Below, piece by piece: positions 7,331 through 15,892 of a DNA stretch of 64,000 nt. Position 1 is the stretch's first letter. Each line of letters opens with the position of its first letter. The position numbers and the translations under genes were made by a program. Below the pieces are notes generated by a model. It was not told the origin of the DNA. It did not search any database and worked only from the letters and a program-made list of their open reading frames with translations. Origin of the DNA: Glycomyces tritici (GTDB lineage Bacteria; Actinomycetota; Actinomycetes; Mycobacteriales; Micromonosporaceae); NCBI RefSeq assembly GCF_030403505.1, contig NZ_JAUEMJ010000006.1:69126-133125 (forward strand). Direction: 5' to 3'.

Positions 7331-9913
7331 ATGAGCCCCGGCCCCCAAGGAACTTCGCTCGGCGTCGATTTCGGCACCTCGCACACGATCGCGGTCGTCC
7401 GCCGCGCCGACGGGAGCCTCCGGCCCCTCCTGTTCGACGGCGCGCCGCTGATGCCCTCGGCGGTGTGCGCCGACGCCGACGGCGGCATCCTCGTGGGCCG
7501 CGACGCCGTCCACGCGGGCCGCCGCCACCCCGAGCGCTTCGAACCCAACCCCAAGCGGCTCATCGACCGCCCCTCGACCCTCCTGGGCGCGCGCGAGTAC
7601 CCGATCTCCGCGCTCATCGGGGCGGTCCTGGACGCCGTCGCCGCCGAATGCCGCCGCGTCGTCGGCCAGCCCTCGCAGGTGACGCTCACCGTGCCGGCCG
7701 AGTGGGGCCCCGCGCGCCGCCAGGTGATCGAGGACGCCGCCGCCCGCTCCGGCCTCGGCCAGGTGCGGCTCGTGCCCGAGCCCGTGGCCGCCGCGACCTA
7801 CTACGCGGAGGCGCTCAAGCACCGCATGGCCGTGGGCGCCTCGATCGTGGTCTACGACCTCGGCGCGGGCACCTTCGACGCGAGCGTGGTGCGCCGCACC
7901 GAGCACGGCTTCTCCACCGTCGCCCTGGACGGGCGCAGCGACCTGGGCGGCCTGGACATCGACGCGGCGCTCATCGAGCACCTCGGCACCACCTACGGCG
8001 ACCGCGAGGGCTGGAAGCGACTCGTCAACCCCTCCACTGTGGAGGATAGGCGGCATTTCCGGGAGTTCCAGGAGGAGGTGCGCGGCGCCAAGGAGCGCCT
8101 CTCGCGCCACCAGCAGTCGGACATCGCGATCCCGATCCTCGACGTCGAGGCGCACCTGACCCGCACCGAGCTCGAGCAGATCGCCCACCCGCACCTCGAG
8201 CAGACCATCCGCGTCACCCAGGCGGTCATCCGCGCCGCCGGGCTCGACGTGGCCGCCAGCGCCGGCGTGTTCCTGGTGGGCGGGGCGAGCCGGATGCCGC
8301 TGGTGGGCACCATGCTCCACCGCTCGCTCGGGCTGGCGCCGACGGTGCTCGACCAGCCCGAGGTGGTCGTCGCCGAGGGCAGCGTGCTGTGGACGCAGGC
8401 TGGGCAGTACTCGACCACGTTCCCGCTCACGCGCCCCGCGCAGCAGGGCGGTTTCGTCCCCGCCCCGTTCACCCCGGCGGTGGCGAACCTCGCACCGCCT
8501 TCACCGCAGACCGCGCCCGCGATGCAGGCGCCGCCGCAGACGGCGCCGACGTACCAGCCCGTGCCGTCGTACACGCCGTCGCCGCGGCAGGAGCAGACCC
8601 CGCCCGAGTTGCGGCCGGCGGAGCCGGTGACGGCGGAGTCGGGAGCGGCGGAGCCGAGCCCGGTCCACCGCAACCTGCCGCCGCAGACGCGCACCCCGCA
8701 GTTCACACCGCCCGTGTCGGTCGACCGCGACGACGACGAGGACGAGCCGCCGCGCACCGAGGAGCAGCGCCAGCGCGCCAAGAAGGTCGGCCGGCGCGGG
8801 ATCGTGGCGTTCATCCTCGTCGACATCCTCATCATCGCGGGCCTGGCCTGGTACTTCAACTACGGCAGCGACCCGTTCGACGGCGCCTACGACGATGGCG
8901 GCGAAGGCGACGGCACCGTCCGGAGCTTCGACGCCGACTGGTCGGAGAACTTCCCGGGCGCGCTGGTCAGCAACATCGAAGGCACGCACAACGGCACCGT
9001 CGAGTCCTTGGCGTTCCTCGACGCCCCGAACGGGCCGCTGCTGTTCTCCAACGGCGCGGACGGCTCCATCGACCTGTGGGACTTGACCGAAGGAGTGCTG
9101 GTCGACGAGTACTGGCCTGAGGACTGGGACGCCACCGACCTGTGGGCCGCCTGGGGCTCCGACGGCGAGCCGATCATGATCGCGATCGGCGCTGACGGCC
9201 GGCCGTACGTGTGGACCACGCTGACGCAGGAATTCGAGCCGGCCGGGACGCCCGAGATGGTGGCGGACGGCGCGGAGGTCGCCTACTTCCGTCCCGGGAC
9301 CGACGGCGGCACCCCGGTGCTGACCCTGGTGAACGACACGGAGTACGAGGTCTACGACCTCGAGAGCCAGGACACGATCGCGCACAATCCGATCCCCGAC
9401 GGCTACGCCTACGCGCGGTTCTTCACGTCCGCGGACGTGGACTACACGGCCATCGTCGCGTTCGACTCGGAGCAGCGCCTGGACAACATCGACATGTTCG
9501 GCGGGGTCGCCGACGGCCTCCCGTACAGCTCCGAGGGCTGGGAGGGCAACATCGTCGAGGCGTTCGGCATCGTCTACGACTGGGGCTCGCCGCACGCGAT
9601 GGCCTACGGCTCGGACAACATGCTGCACTTCTGGGACCTGGAAGAACAGGCCGAGTCGTACGCGCCCACCCCCTACTCGGACCTCGGCGCGGAGTACCAC
9701 TTCGAGTTCGTGGAGAGCGTGTACGGCACCGCGCTGATGTCGATCGATTCGGAGGGCGTCGCTCAGGCCGTCAGTCTCGACACATCGGATACCGTTCGCT
9801 TCGAAACCTCCGGAGTGCCGACCGAACTGGTGCAGGTCACGATCGACGACCGCCAGTTCGCGGTCACCGGCGACAGCGAGGGCAACATCCGATTCTGGAG
9901 TCTGGGGAATTGA
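7331..9913 (+). CDS. Hsp70-type ATPase fused to a membrane segment and propeller domain
   Basis: 860 residues. The N-terminal about 360 residues form an actin/Hsp70 ATPase: phosphate-1 motif GVDFGTSHT, phosphate-2 VVYDLGAGTFDAS (about 172-184), adenosine motif FLVGGASRMPL (about 313). There is no substrate-binding domain. Instead a Pro-rich linker (365-485), an R/K-rich stretch and one transmembrane helix (about 489-511) lead to a C-terminal domain with WD40-like blades (GSIDLWDLTEG, NMLHFWDLEEQ, GNIRFWSLGN) that should face outside. The ATG follows a TACGAT hexamer by seven bases, suggesting a leaderless transcript. The stop overlaps the next TTG start. Role unknown; a chaperone-like signalling protein is a guess. 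Confidence 0.85.
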   Translation: MSPGPQGTSLGVDFGTSHTIAVVRRADGSLRPLLFDGAPLMPSAVCADADGGILVGRDAVHAGRRHPERFEPNPKRLIDRPSTLLGAREYPISALIGAVLDAVAAECRRVVGQPSQVTLTVPAEWGPARRQVIEDAAARSGLGQVRLVPEPVAAATYYAEALKHRMAVGASIVVYDLGAGTFDASVVRRTEHGFSTVALDGRSDLGGLDIDAALIEHLGTTYGDREGWKRLVNPSTVEDRRHFREFQEEVRGAKERLSRHQQSDIAIPILDVEAHLTRTELEQIAHPHLEQTIRVTQAVIRAAGLDVAASAGVFLVGGASRMPLVGTMLHRSLGLAPTVLDQPEVVVAEGSVLWTQAGQYSTTFPLTRPAQQGGFVPAPFTPAVANLAPPSPQTAPAMQAPPQTAPTYQPVPSYTPSPRQEQTPPELRPAEPVTAESGAAEPSPVHRNLPPQTRTPQFTPPVSVDRDDDEDEPPRTEEQRQRAKKVGRRGIVAFILVDILIIAGLAWYFNYGSDPFDGAYDDGGEGDGTVRSFDADWSENFPGALVSNIEGTHNGTVESLAFLDAPNGPLLFSNGADGSIDLWDLTEGVLVDEYWPEDWDATDLWAAWGSDGEPIMIAIGADGRPYVWTTLTQEFEPAGTPEMVADGAEVAYFRPGTDGGTPVLTLVNDTEYEVYDLESQDTIAHNPIPDGYAYARFFTSADVDYTAIVAFDSEQRLDNIDMFGGVADGLPYSSEGWEGNIVEAFGIVYDWGSPHAMAYGSDNMLHFWDLEEQAESYAPTPYSDLGAEYHFEFVESVYGTALMSIDSEGVAQAVSLDTSDTVRFETSGVPTELVQVTIDDRQFAVTGDSEGNIRFWSLGN

Positions 9914-10419
9914 TCTTCTTCATCATCGCGGCCGCGATCGTCGCCGCCGCCACCGCGTACAGCCTGTGGGCGCTCGGCCAGGAGCACCGGATCGAGACCA
10001 CGGTGCACCTGGACGCGCGCGCGAACGAGGTGTGGGCGGTCCTGACCGACTTCCCGGCGTACGGGCGGTGGAACCCGTTCATCACCGAGATCTCCGGGGT
10101 CCTGGCCGAGGACGACCGCCTCCAGGTGACGCTGACGCAGCCGAACGGCAAGGTCGACCGGTTCAAGCCGCGCGTCCTGCGCGTCTCCCCGGCCCGGCAG
10201 ATCCGCTGGCTCGGCAAGCTCGGCCCCGGCGGGCTCTTCGACGGCGAGCACTACCTCGTGCTCGAACCGCAGACGGACGGCACCACCAGGCTCACCCACG
10301 GGGAGCGGTTCACCGGGGTCCTCGTGCCGCTCATGAAGTCGCTCCTGGCCGACACCGAGCAGGGCTTCGACTCGATGAACGCCGCGCTCGAAGGGCGCCT
10401 GAAGACCCTCGACGACTGA
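9910..10419 (+). CDS. membrane-anchored SRPBCC-family protein
   Basis: 169 residues: a hydrophobic N-terminal helix (FFIIAAAIVAAATAYSLW) followed by an SRPBCC/START-like fold (ETTVHLDARANEVWAVLTDF, YGRWNPFITEISG). The fold binds hydrophobic ligands in a deep cavity; ligand unknown. The start is the TTG at 9910 that overlaps the Hsp70 stop (TTGA), preceded by a GGGG stretch; this TTG gives a complete N-terminal helix, and no ATG is available. Tight coupling suggests it works with the Hsp70-propeller protein at the membrane. A hairpin overlaps its stop codon. Confidence 0.8.
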   Translation: MIFFIIAAAIVAAATAYSLWALGQEHRIETTVHLDARANEVWAVLTDFPAYGRWNPFITEISGVLAEDDRLQVTLTQPNGKVDRFKPRVLRVSPARQIRWLGKLGPGGLFDGEHYLVLEPQTDGTTRLTHGERFTGVLVPLMKSLLADTEQGFDSMNAALEGRLKTLDD

Positions 10420-10452
10420 ACGGCGGCCCGCTCGATGCGGACCGCCGTTCAG
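10416..10452. terminator. hairpin overlapping SRPBCC stop codon
   Basis: An 11-bp perfect stem (CTGAACGGCGG and its complement at 10442-10452) continues into an inner CCGC/GCGG stem around a TCGAT loop. It includes the stop codon of the plus-strand gene and lies between convergent genes, so it likely terminates both. Confidence 0.85.
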
Positions 10453-10506
10453 AATCGATATCAGTAGCGGGCCCGCGCCGTCATGGAGCGGGCCGCCCGT
10501 CGTGCG

Positions 10507-11481
10507 TTAGAGAACGCCCGCACCCGCGAGCTCGGTGAGGCCCGCGACCGAGTCCGCAACACCTTCGGAGGTGGTGTTGCCGACCAGGCCGCCGACCACG
10601 GGGAGCCCGCCGGTCGCGCCGCTCACCGCGTCGAGACCGGGGACGGCCGGGAGGGCCTCTTCGTTGAGGTCCACGTTGGAGGCCTCGGTGGTCGAGAGCT
10701 CCTTGTGGCTGTGGTGGTGGTCGTGGCCGCCGGGGATCTCGGCGTCCGAGCCGCCCTCGCACGAGGCGGTGGCGTGGCCGAGGATCGCGATGGCGTTGCC
10801 GCACACGTTGACCGGGGCCTGGATCGGGGCGAAGATCTGGTTGCCGTTGCCGAGGCCGATGTTGTCCTGGGTGGTCAGGTTGCCCGCGCCGGAGTAGTCG
10901 GCGTCGGCGCCGCCCTCGCAGCCGGCGTCGGACGCACCGCCGACGGCGACCGCGTTGCCGCAGGCGTTGATCGGCGCCTGGATCGGCGCGAGCAGCTGGT
11001 TGCCGGACAGGGCGCCGTAGTTGCCCTGGGTCAGCGTGTCGGACTCGGCCTTGCCGGACTCGGCGGTGCCGGATTCGATGTCGGCGTGCGAGCCGCCGGT
11101 GGACCAGCCGCCGGCGACGCCGCCGACGGCGGCGGCGATGCCGCTGATGTCGGTGGGGGCCTGCACCGGGGCGAACGCCTGGTTGCCGTTGCCGAGACCG
11201 GTGTTGTTCTGCGTGGTCAGGTCGCCCGCACCGTCGTAGTCGGCGGTGGCGCCGCCTTCGCAGCCCGCCGAGGCGGTGCCGAGGACGGCCGCGGCGACGC
11301 CGCAGATGTTGATGGGCGCCTGGATCGGCGCGACGACCTGGTTGCCCGACACGGCGCCGACCTGGTCCTGCGTGGTGACGTCAGGGCCCGAGGCCTGGGC
11401 GGTGCCGACGCCGGCGACGAGGACGACCCCCGTTGCGACGAGGCCGGTCTGCGCGGTCTTGCGTGCCCATGAGTTGTTCAC
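10507..11481 (-). CDS. secreted protein with four chaplin-like repeats
   Basis: 324 residues with a signal peptide (KTAQTGLVATGVVLVAGVGTAQASG). Four copies of a chaplin-like unit follow (pattern GNQ-x2-API/VQAP-x3-CG-x-A-x-A-x-LG...CEGG) at about 33-86, 87-145, 146-197 and 198-250. Units 1 and 3 share SGNQ, units 2 and 4 share GNGNQ, implying duplication of a two-unit block. Unit 2 has lost both cysteines (ISG, GWST). A His patch (GGHDHHHSH) and a Val/Gly/Leu-rich tail with VPGLDAV follow; no LPxTG sorting signal is visible. Start is a GTG with AAAGGTGAG upstream. Chaplins coat aerial hyphae as amphipathic amyloid; this role here is inferred. Confidence 0.75.
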   Translation of the reverse strand: MNNSWARKTAQTGLVATGVVLVAGVGTAQASGPDVTTQDQVGAVSGNQVVAPIQAPINICGVAAAVLGTASAGCEGGATADYDGAGDLTTQNNTGLGNGNQAFAPVQAPTDISGIAAAVGGVAGGWSTGGSHADIESGTAESGKAESDTLTQGNYGALSGNQLLAPIQAPINACGNAVAVGGASDAGCEGGADADYSGAGNLTTQDNIGLGNGNQIFAPIQAPVNVCGNAIAILGHATASCEGGSDAEIPGGHDHHHSHKELSTTEASNVDLNEEALPAVPGLDAVSGATGGLPVVGGLVGNTTSEGVADSVAGLTELAGAGVL

Positions 11482-11682
11482 GAAGTCTCACCTTTCAGGG
11501 AAATGGTTCTTGCTGTTCCATCACGTATCCCCCGTGAAGCTCCGTGGCCTCGAAAGCTTGTTCGCGTCCGGCAGGCTGGGTCCTGCGGTTGGACGGGGTG
11601 CTTTTTGAGACCGGGAGAGTTTTGTCTGGCTGCTTCTATTCCTGGTACTGCCTTGCTCGGCCGGTAGGGCCGCCCGGGCGGT

Positions 11683-11700
11683 CGGCACCTGAGGGTGCCG
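11683..11700. terminator. hairpin between the two secreted-protein genes
   Basis: CGGCACC-TGAG-GGTGCCG is a perfect 7-bp stem and is followed on the minus strand by a 12-bp palindrome CCGCCCGGGCGG. The pair lies downstream of the minus-strand gene ending at 11844. The rest of the 11482-11843 gap holds only the promoter/leader of the chaplin-like gene; I see no gene in it. Confidence 0.6.
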
Positions 11701-11843
11701 AGCGGACCGCTCGCGAGCCGCGGCTGTGCACCGCCGCGGGACTCCTCGAGCCGTTCGCGTCTGACCCGGGCGGGCCCTTCGACCGTGATCCACAGCGCGC
11801 CTGGAGAAGCGCGCGCCGCAGGTATGCGGTGTGGTTCGCCGCC

Positions 11844-12284
11844 TTAGAAGGGCAGCGGGACCGGAAGGCCGCCGCCGAGGCCCGAGAGCAGGTCGGTGAC
11901 CGGGTTGCCCGCGGGCTCGTCCTGGTCGTTCTGGTCCTTGACCTGGTCTTTGACCTGGTCGGCGACCTTGTCAGCGGCGTTGCCGCCCTTGGCTTCCGCG
12001 TCGGGACCGGAAGGCAGCAGGGCGTTCACGCCGGGGATCGAGTCCACCGCGTCCAGGCCGGGGACCTTGTCGGTCACCTTGTCGGTGACGCCACCGGCCA
12101 GACCGGTCACTGCGTCGGGAGACACCGGAAGCCCCCCGAGGGCTTCCGGAGTCGTGGTGACGAGGTCGCCGGTCGATTCCGGAACCTCGGTGTCGGCAGC
12201 CTGGGCCGCCGTGCCGGCGAGCAGCAGAGCCCCCGTAGCGAGTCCTCCGACGAGGCCCGCCGTACGCAAAGTGCGCATTTTCAT
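11844..12284 (-). CDS. small secreted protein of unknown function
   Basis: 146 residues. The signal peptide MKMRTLRTAGLVGGLATGAL ends near AAQAAD. The mature part is low in complexity: Gly/Pro/Val-rich, with VPGLDAVDSIPG and a Lys/Asp/Gln-rich helical run (ADKVADQVKDQVKDQNDQ), ending in the hydrophobic LPVPLPF. The VPGLDAV motif is shared with the tail of the downstream chaplin-like protein, so the pair may act together at the cell surface. RBS AAAGG precedes the ATG. No cysteine, no sorting signal and no recognisable domain. Confidence 0.7.
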   Translation of the reverse strand: MKMRTLRTAGLVGGLATGALLLAGTAAQAADTEVPESTGDLVTTTPEALGGLPVSPDAVTGLAGGVTDKVTDKVPGLDAVDSIPGVNALLPSGPDAEAKGGNAADKVADQVKDQVKDQNDQDEPAGNPVTDLLSGLGGGLPVPLPF

Positions 12285-12731
12285 CTGCTTCGTTGCCTTT
12301 CTCCGTACCTCACGGACACTGGTCGACGGCTGGGGAAGCAGCGCGAATCGACCGCCGTGCGGTGCAAGATCGCTGAATTGTCAATGGGTGACCAGCGGCT
12401 CGAGGCAGTGCGGACGCCTTAGAGGCGTCGCTGCTGCCGATTGCGGACCTCAGCCGCGACCTGGCCGGCTGGATCGCCGGCGAGTCGAGGACCGCGCTCG
12501 CTGTTCAATGGGCCGGTGACACTGCGGCCCGGCCGCTGTGACGCGGCCACACTGACTAACTGGAGAGGCTCGGGTGCGGTTACGCCCAGACGCGAAGAAA
12601 TTCGAAAACATTGCGTCGTTGCGCACCACAAAGATGTGGATGACTCATATGTCTGCCCCGGCACGCGAAGCGGCCCTCCACCTCCGGCTCTGCCAAAGGT
12701 GAAGGGCCGCAACCCGAAAGCGTGAAACCGA
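12285..12731. other. gene-free 447-bp intergenic region
   Basis: It holds the minus-strand promoter/leader of the small secreted protein gene at its left end and a hairpin of the dedA gene at 12671-12709. Open frames on both strands are short, Arg/Ser-rich and lack a start with RBS or a family match, so I call no gene. Confidence 0.6.
12671..12709 (-). terminator. hairpin downstream of dedA
   Basis: GCGGCCCTCCACCT pairs with AGGTGAAGGGCCGC (one G-T pair) across an 11-base loop, beginning 22 bases after the dedA stop. No U-tract. Confidence 0.65.
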
Positions 12732-13484
12732 CTACTGCACGCGGCGCAGGATCATCGTGTCCGAATGCCCCGCGCTCCCGTTCTCGCCGTCGCCGCCGCC
12801 CCGCTTCCTGCGGATGATCTTGATGGTGCGCGCGACCACGAACCACAGGAACAAGAGGCCGATGACCCCGACCACGATCTTGCTCAGCAGCCCCGAGTAC
12901 TCCTCGATCACCGGCTTGATCGCCGGACCGAACCAGAACCCCAGCCCGATCCAGATCCCGTTCCAGATCACCGAACCCACCAGGGTGTAGCCCGTGAACT
13001 TCCAGAACGGCATCTTCTCGATCCCCGCCGGCACCGAGATCGCACTGCGCACCAGCGGCAGGCACCGGCCCGCCAGGACCGCCACCCCGCCCCACCGGGC
13101 GAACACCTTCTCCGAACGCTCGAAGTCCTTGAGCTCCAGCAGCGGGAACTTCTCGAAGATCCACCGCGTGCGCTCGCGCCCGAACGCGTACCCGACGTAG
13201 TAGAGGATGTACGCGCCCGCCATCGAACCGAGCGCGGCGAAGAACATCGCCAACCAGACGTTCATCTTGTTGTCGTAGGCGAGGTACCCGGCCACCGGCA
13301 GGATCAGCTCGGACGGGATGGGGGGGAACACCGACTCGATCGCGAGGGCGATGCCGACCCCGACCTCGCCGAGGGTCTCGATGAGGCCGAGCACCCACTG
13401 GATCAGGTCGCCCTGCCCCTCGGCCTCAGGGATCTCAGTCGACGCGGTGGCCAGTGCCAGGCCTTGGCTGAGGAAGTTGGTCAC
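12732..13484 (-). CDS. DedA family membrane protein
   Basis: 250 residues of the DedA/SNARE-associated (VTT) family, polytopic inner-membrane proteins implicated in lipid carrier recycling and membrane homeostasis. Diagnostic stretches are ESVFPPIPSELILPVAGYLA, GRCLPLVRSAISVPAG (re-entrant loop with the conserved Arg) and FTGYTLVGSVIWNG. The C-terminus is cytosolic and basic. Start is a GTG at 13484 preceded six bases away by TACGCT, fitting a leaderless message. It is divergent from the next gene and followed by a hairpin. Confidence 0.92.
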   Translation of the reverse strand: MTNFLSQGLALATASTEIPEAEGQGDLIQWVLGLIETLGEVGVGIALAIESVFPPIPSELILPVAGYLAYDNKMNVWLAMFFAALGSMAGAYILYYVGYAFGRERTRWIFEKFPLLELKDFERSEKVFARWGGVAVLAGRCLPLVRSAISVPAGIEKMPFWKFTGYTLVGSVIWNGIWIGLGFWFGPAIKPVIEEYSGLLSKIVVGVIGLLFLWFVVARTIKIIRRKRGGGDGENGSAGHSDTMILRRVQ

Positions 13485-13698
13485 GCCGCCAGCGTAACCG
13501 GCTCACTTTCGCCCCCGCCTCGGTCGTCTGACCGACATCGCCCCGCGCTCGGGGGCCGTTCGGCGGACTCCGCGCGGCCAGGTGTCGCAAGGCGTGCGGA
13601 GCCGGGCCATACTTAGTGGTAATTCCGCGCTTCTTACGGCTCGCACGCCCGGTGACGGCCCGTTCAGCGCACGCGGATCGCAGTTGAGGGGGGCTTCG

Positions 13699-14862
13699 AT
13701 GAGTCGCACGGTCGGGCCGTACACCGATGTCACGACCGCGCGCGTCGAAGGCGCCTACGAGCTCTGCGAAGGCCTCGACGAGAGCGCCCGGCCCGTGCAG
13801 ATCCTCACCCTCGGCACCACCTCCTCCAAGGACCCCGCCCGCCGCGGCCTCCTCTCCGACACCGTCGCCTGGGCCTACGCCACCGCCGGACCCGAGGACG
13901 CCCCCATCCTCGTCGCCGACCTCGAAGCCGAGCAGCCCTACGTCGTCGTCCTGCGCGACACGCGCCTGCGCGGCGCCGACCGCATCATGGACCGGCTCCT
14001 GTCCCTCGGCCCCGCCACCGGACCCCTCCCCGTCGGCCCCGCCGCCGCGGCCCAGCGCGCCGCCCACCAGATGGCCGCCGCCCAGCGCTCCGCCGCCCCC
14101 GCCTCACCCGCGGGCTTCTCCGGGCAGCCGTCGCCCCCGCCCCCGCCGATGTCCCCGCCGGTGGTCATGATCGCCGCCCCCAAGAGGCCCTCGCAGCTCA
14201 AACCGATCCTCATCGGCATCGGCTCCGTCGTGGTCGTCCTCGCCCTCGTCATCGGCGTCTGGGCCGTCCTCTCCGACCCCGCCGGCGACGGCGCCGACAG
14301 TTCGGCCGACGCCCCCACGACCGCCGCGGTCGACGGCGTCTCCCAGGGCCCCGCCGCCGAGCCCACCGAAGGCACCGCCGGCAACGAAGTGCCCCAATGG
14401 GACCCCGAGGCACCGGCCGAACGCGTGGGCGGCAGCGCCTACGCCGACGACGCCGCCACCGCCACGTTCGCCGCCGCGAACTGGCCCTTCGCCTTCAAGG
14501 TCCCCGACGACTTCACCTGCGCCGAAGACGGCGCCAGCGCCGTCTGCACCGCCGCCGACGGCGAATCCGAGATCACCGTCGGCTGGCTCCCCTGCGCGGG
14601 CGACTGCCCGCGCTCGGCGCGCAAGATGATGCGCGAAGCGCTCCCCTACCAGCCACTCGAAGAGATGGACGGCGGCATCGCCTACGCCGAGCGCGACGAG
14701 GTGTACGGGCGCTGGCGCGGCTCGCTGAGCGTGTTCGTGACCGACCCCCACGGCACCTTCCAGGCCTGGGCCACCGCCGACATCGCGTCCGAACGCGAGG
14801 ACGAAGGCTGGCACGTCTTCAACGACGTCCTCAGCCAGGCCCTGTCGAAAGCCGCCGAATAG
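13699..14862 (+). CDS. single-pass membrane protein of unknown function
   Basis: 387 residues, not recognised. A folded-looking cytosolic N-terminal part (1-120; VQILTLGTTSSKDPARRG) leads to an Ala/Pro-rich linker, one transmembrane helix at about 173-198 (ILIGIGSVVVVLALVIGVWA), an acidic Ala/Thr linker and an extracytoplasmic domain from about 255. That domain has four cysteines (FTCAEDG, AVCTAAD, LPCAGDCPRS) likely forming two disulfides. RBS GAGGGGGG supports the ATG at 13699 rather than the frame-open extension upstream. Convergent with, and three bases from, the next gene. Confidence 0.75.
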   Translation: MSRTVGPYTDVTTARVEGAYELCEGLDESARPVQILTLGTTSSKDPARRGLLSDTVAWAYATAGPEDAPILVADLEAEQPYVVVLRDTRLRGADRIMDRLLSLGPATGPLPVGPAAAAQRAAHQMAAAQRSAAPASPAGFSGQPSPPPPPMSPPVVMIAAPKRPSQLKPILIGIGSVVVVLALVIGVWAVLSDPAGDGADSSADAPTTAAVDGVSQGPAAEPTEGTAGNEVPQWDPEAPAERVGGSAYADDAATATFAAANWPFAFKVPDDFTCAEDGASAVCTAADGESEITVGWLPCAGDCPRSARKMMREALPYQPLEEMDGGIAYAERDEVYGRWRGSLSVFVTDPHGTFQAWATADIASEREDEGWHVFNDVLSQALSKAAE

Positions 14863-14865
14863 CGG

Positions 14866-15717
14866 TCAGGCGCCCTCGCGCTCGTCCCAGCTCCGCAGCG
14901 CCGCCTCGATGATCTCCGCCGACGACGGCGCCGACTGCGAGACCGCCGGACCGAGCGCGTGCTCGGCCAGCACCTGGCCGTACGACTCGCTCTTGTAGGA
15001 GCGCAGCAGGTTCTGCGCGGCCTCCCGCTCGGCCTCGCCCAGATCGGCGCGGGACAGCATCGGGTACTCGAACTGCCCGGCCTGCGCCGCGCCCGCGGGC
15101 GCCTGCAGATCCGGGTCCCCGGCGGCCATGACCTCGGGCGCGGACATCACGGCCGCGCCGTCGCCGCCTTCACGGGTGTGCTCGTCGACCCCGAACATGA
15201 TGATCCACATGAGACTCGCGGCGTGCCCGCGCGGATCCCGGAGCGCGACGTCGGCCTCGTCGAGGAGCACCCCGTCACTGCTCTCGCCCGCGGGCAGGGC
15301 CAGGCCGACGGCGGCGCTGGCGGTCGACTCCTGGAGGACGTCCCACTGGCCGGCGAGGTCGGCGCCCTCCGCGTCGGGGAAGTTGCGCCAGAGCACGGTC
15401 TCGGGGATCCACACGTCGGCCTCGGTCCCGGCGACGGCGTTGCCGGTGACGGCTTCGACGGTGATGCGGGCGCACACGTCGGAGCCGCGGGAGGGCGCCC
15501 CGCCGCCGGCGGCGACGAAGTCCTCGAGTGCCGCGGCCATCTCGGGGGCGGCGGCCACGTGCAGGTCCACTTCCGTCCCGCAGGACTGGACGTGGGCGAT
15601 CGCGGCGTTGAGGGTGTACGCGGTGACCGGGGCGAAGACGGCGAGCAGCGCGAGGCCGCCCAAGAGGCGGCGGCCCTCCTTGGAGAGGCGCCCGCGTCTG
15701 CGATGCACACCGGTCAT
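14866..15717 (-). CDS. exported protein resembling a type 2 solute-binding fold
   Basis: 283 residues with an N-terminal membrane/signal segment (LGGLALLAVFAPVTAYTLNA). The mature part looks like the first lobe of a type 2 periplasmic-binding protein as found in actinobacterial substrate-binding/VWA proteins: VDLHVAAAPEMAAALEDFV, ADVWIPETVLW, VGLALP. It ends after about 283 residues with no VWA domain, so it is shorter than that family. There are no transporter genes beside it, so a sensor or structural role is as likely. TACACT lies six bases before the ATG (probable leaderless start). Confidence 0.55.
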   Translation of the reverse strand: MTGVHRRRGRLSKEGRRLLGGLALLAVFAPVTAYTLNAAIAHVQSCGTEVDLHVAAAPEMAAALEDFVAAGGGAPSRGSDVCARITVEAVTGNAVAGTEADVWIPETVLWRNFPDAEGADLAGQWDVLQESTASAAVGLALPAGESSDGVLLDEADVALRDPRGHAASLMWIIMFGVDEHTREGGDGAAVMSAPEVMAAGDPDLQAPAGAAQAGQFEYPMLSRADLGEAEREAAQNLLRSYKSESYGQVLAEHALGPAVSQSAPSSAEIIEAALRSWDEREGA

Positions 15718-15892
15718 GTGACGAGTGTATGACCTGACGCAAGCTCAGTCGAGCTCGCGTTTTTCAGTTATCCGATGTTGACTGTCCGTGCCGCACACGC
15801 GCATTGCGCGCGGCGTGCACTTCCGGCCCCAGGATGGAGCGCTCGCGGCCGACCCGGTACGCCGGCGGGCCGGCCGTGCTCGTCCATGTCCC

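Noticed and set aside
5490..7334. 614-codon plus-strand frame antisense to GH3
   Set aside because: Val/Gly/Glu-rich antisense artefact without domains.
12419..12712. 97-codon minus-strand frame upstream of the small secreted protein gene
   Set aside because: Overlaps the dedA terminator hairpin and has no family signal.
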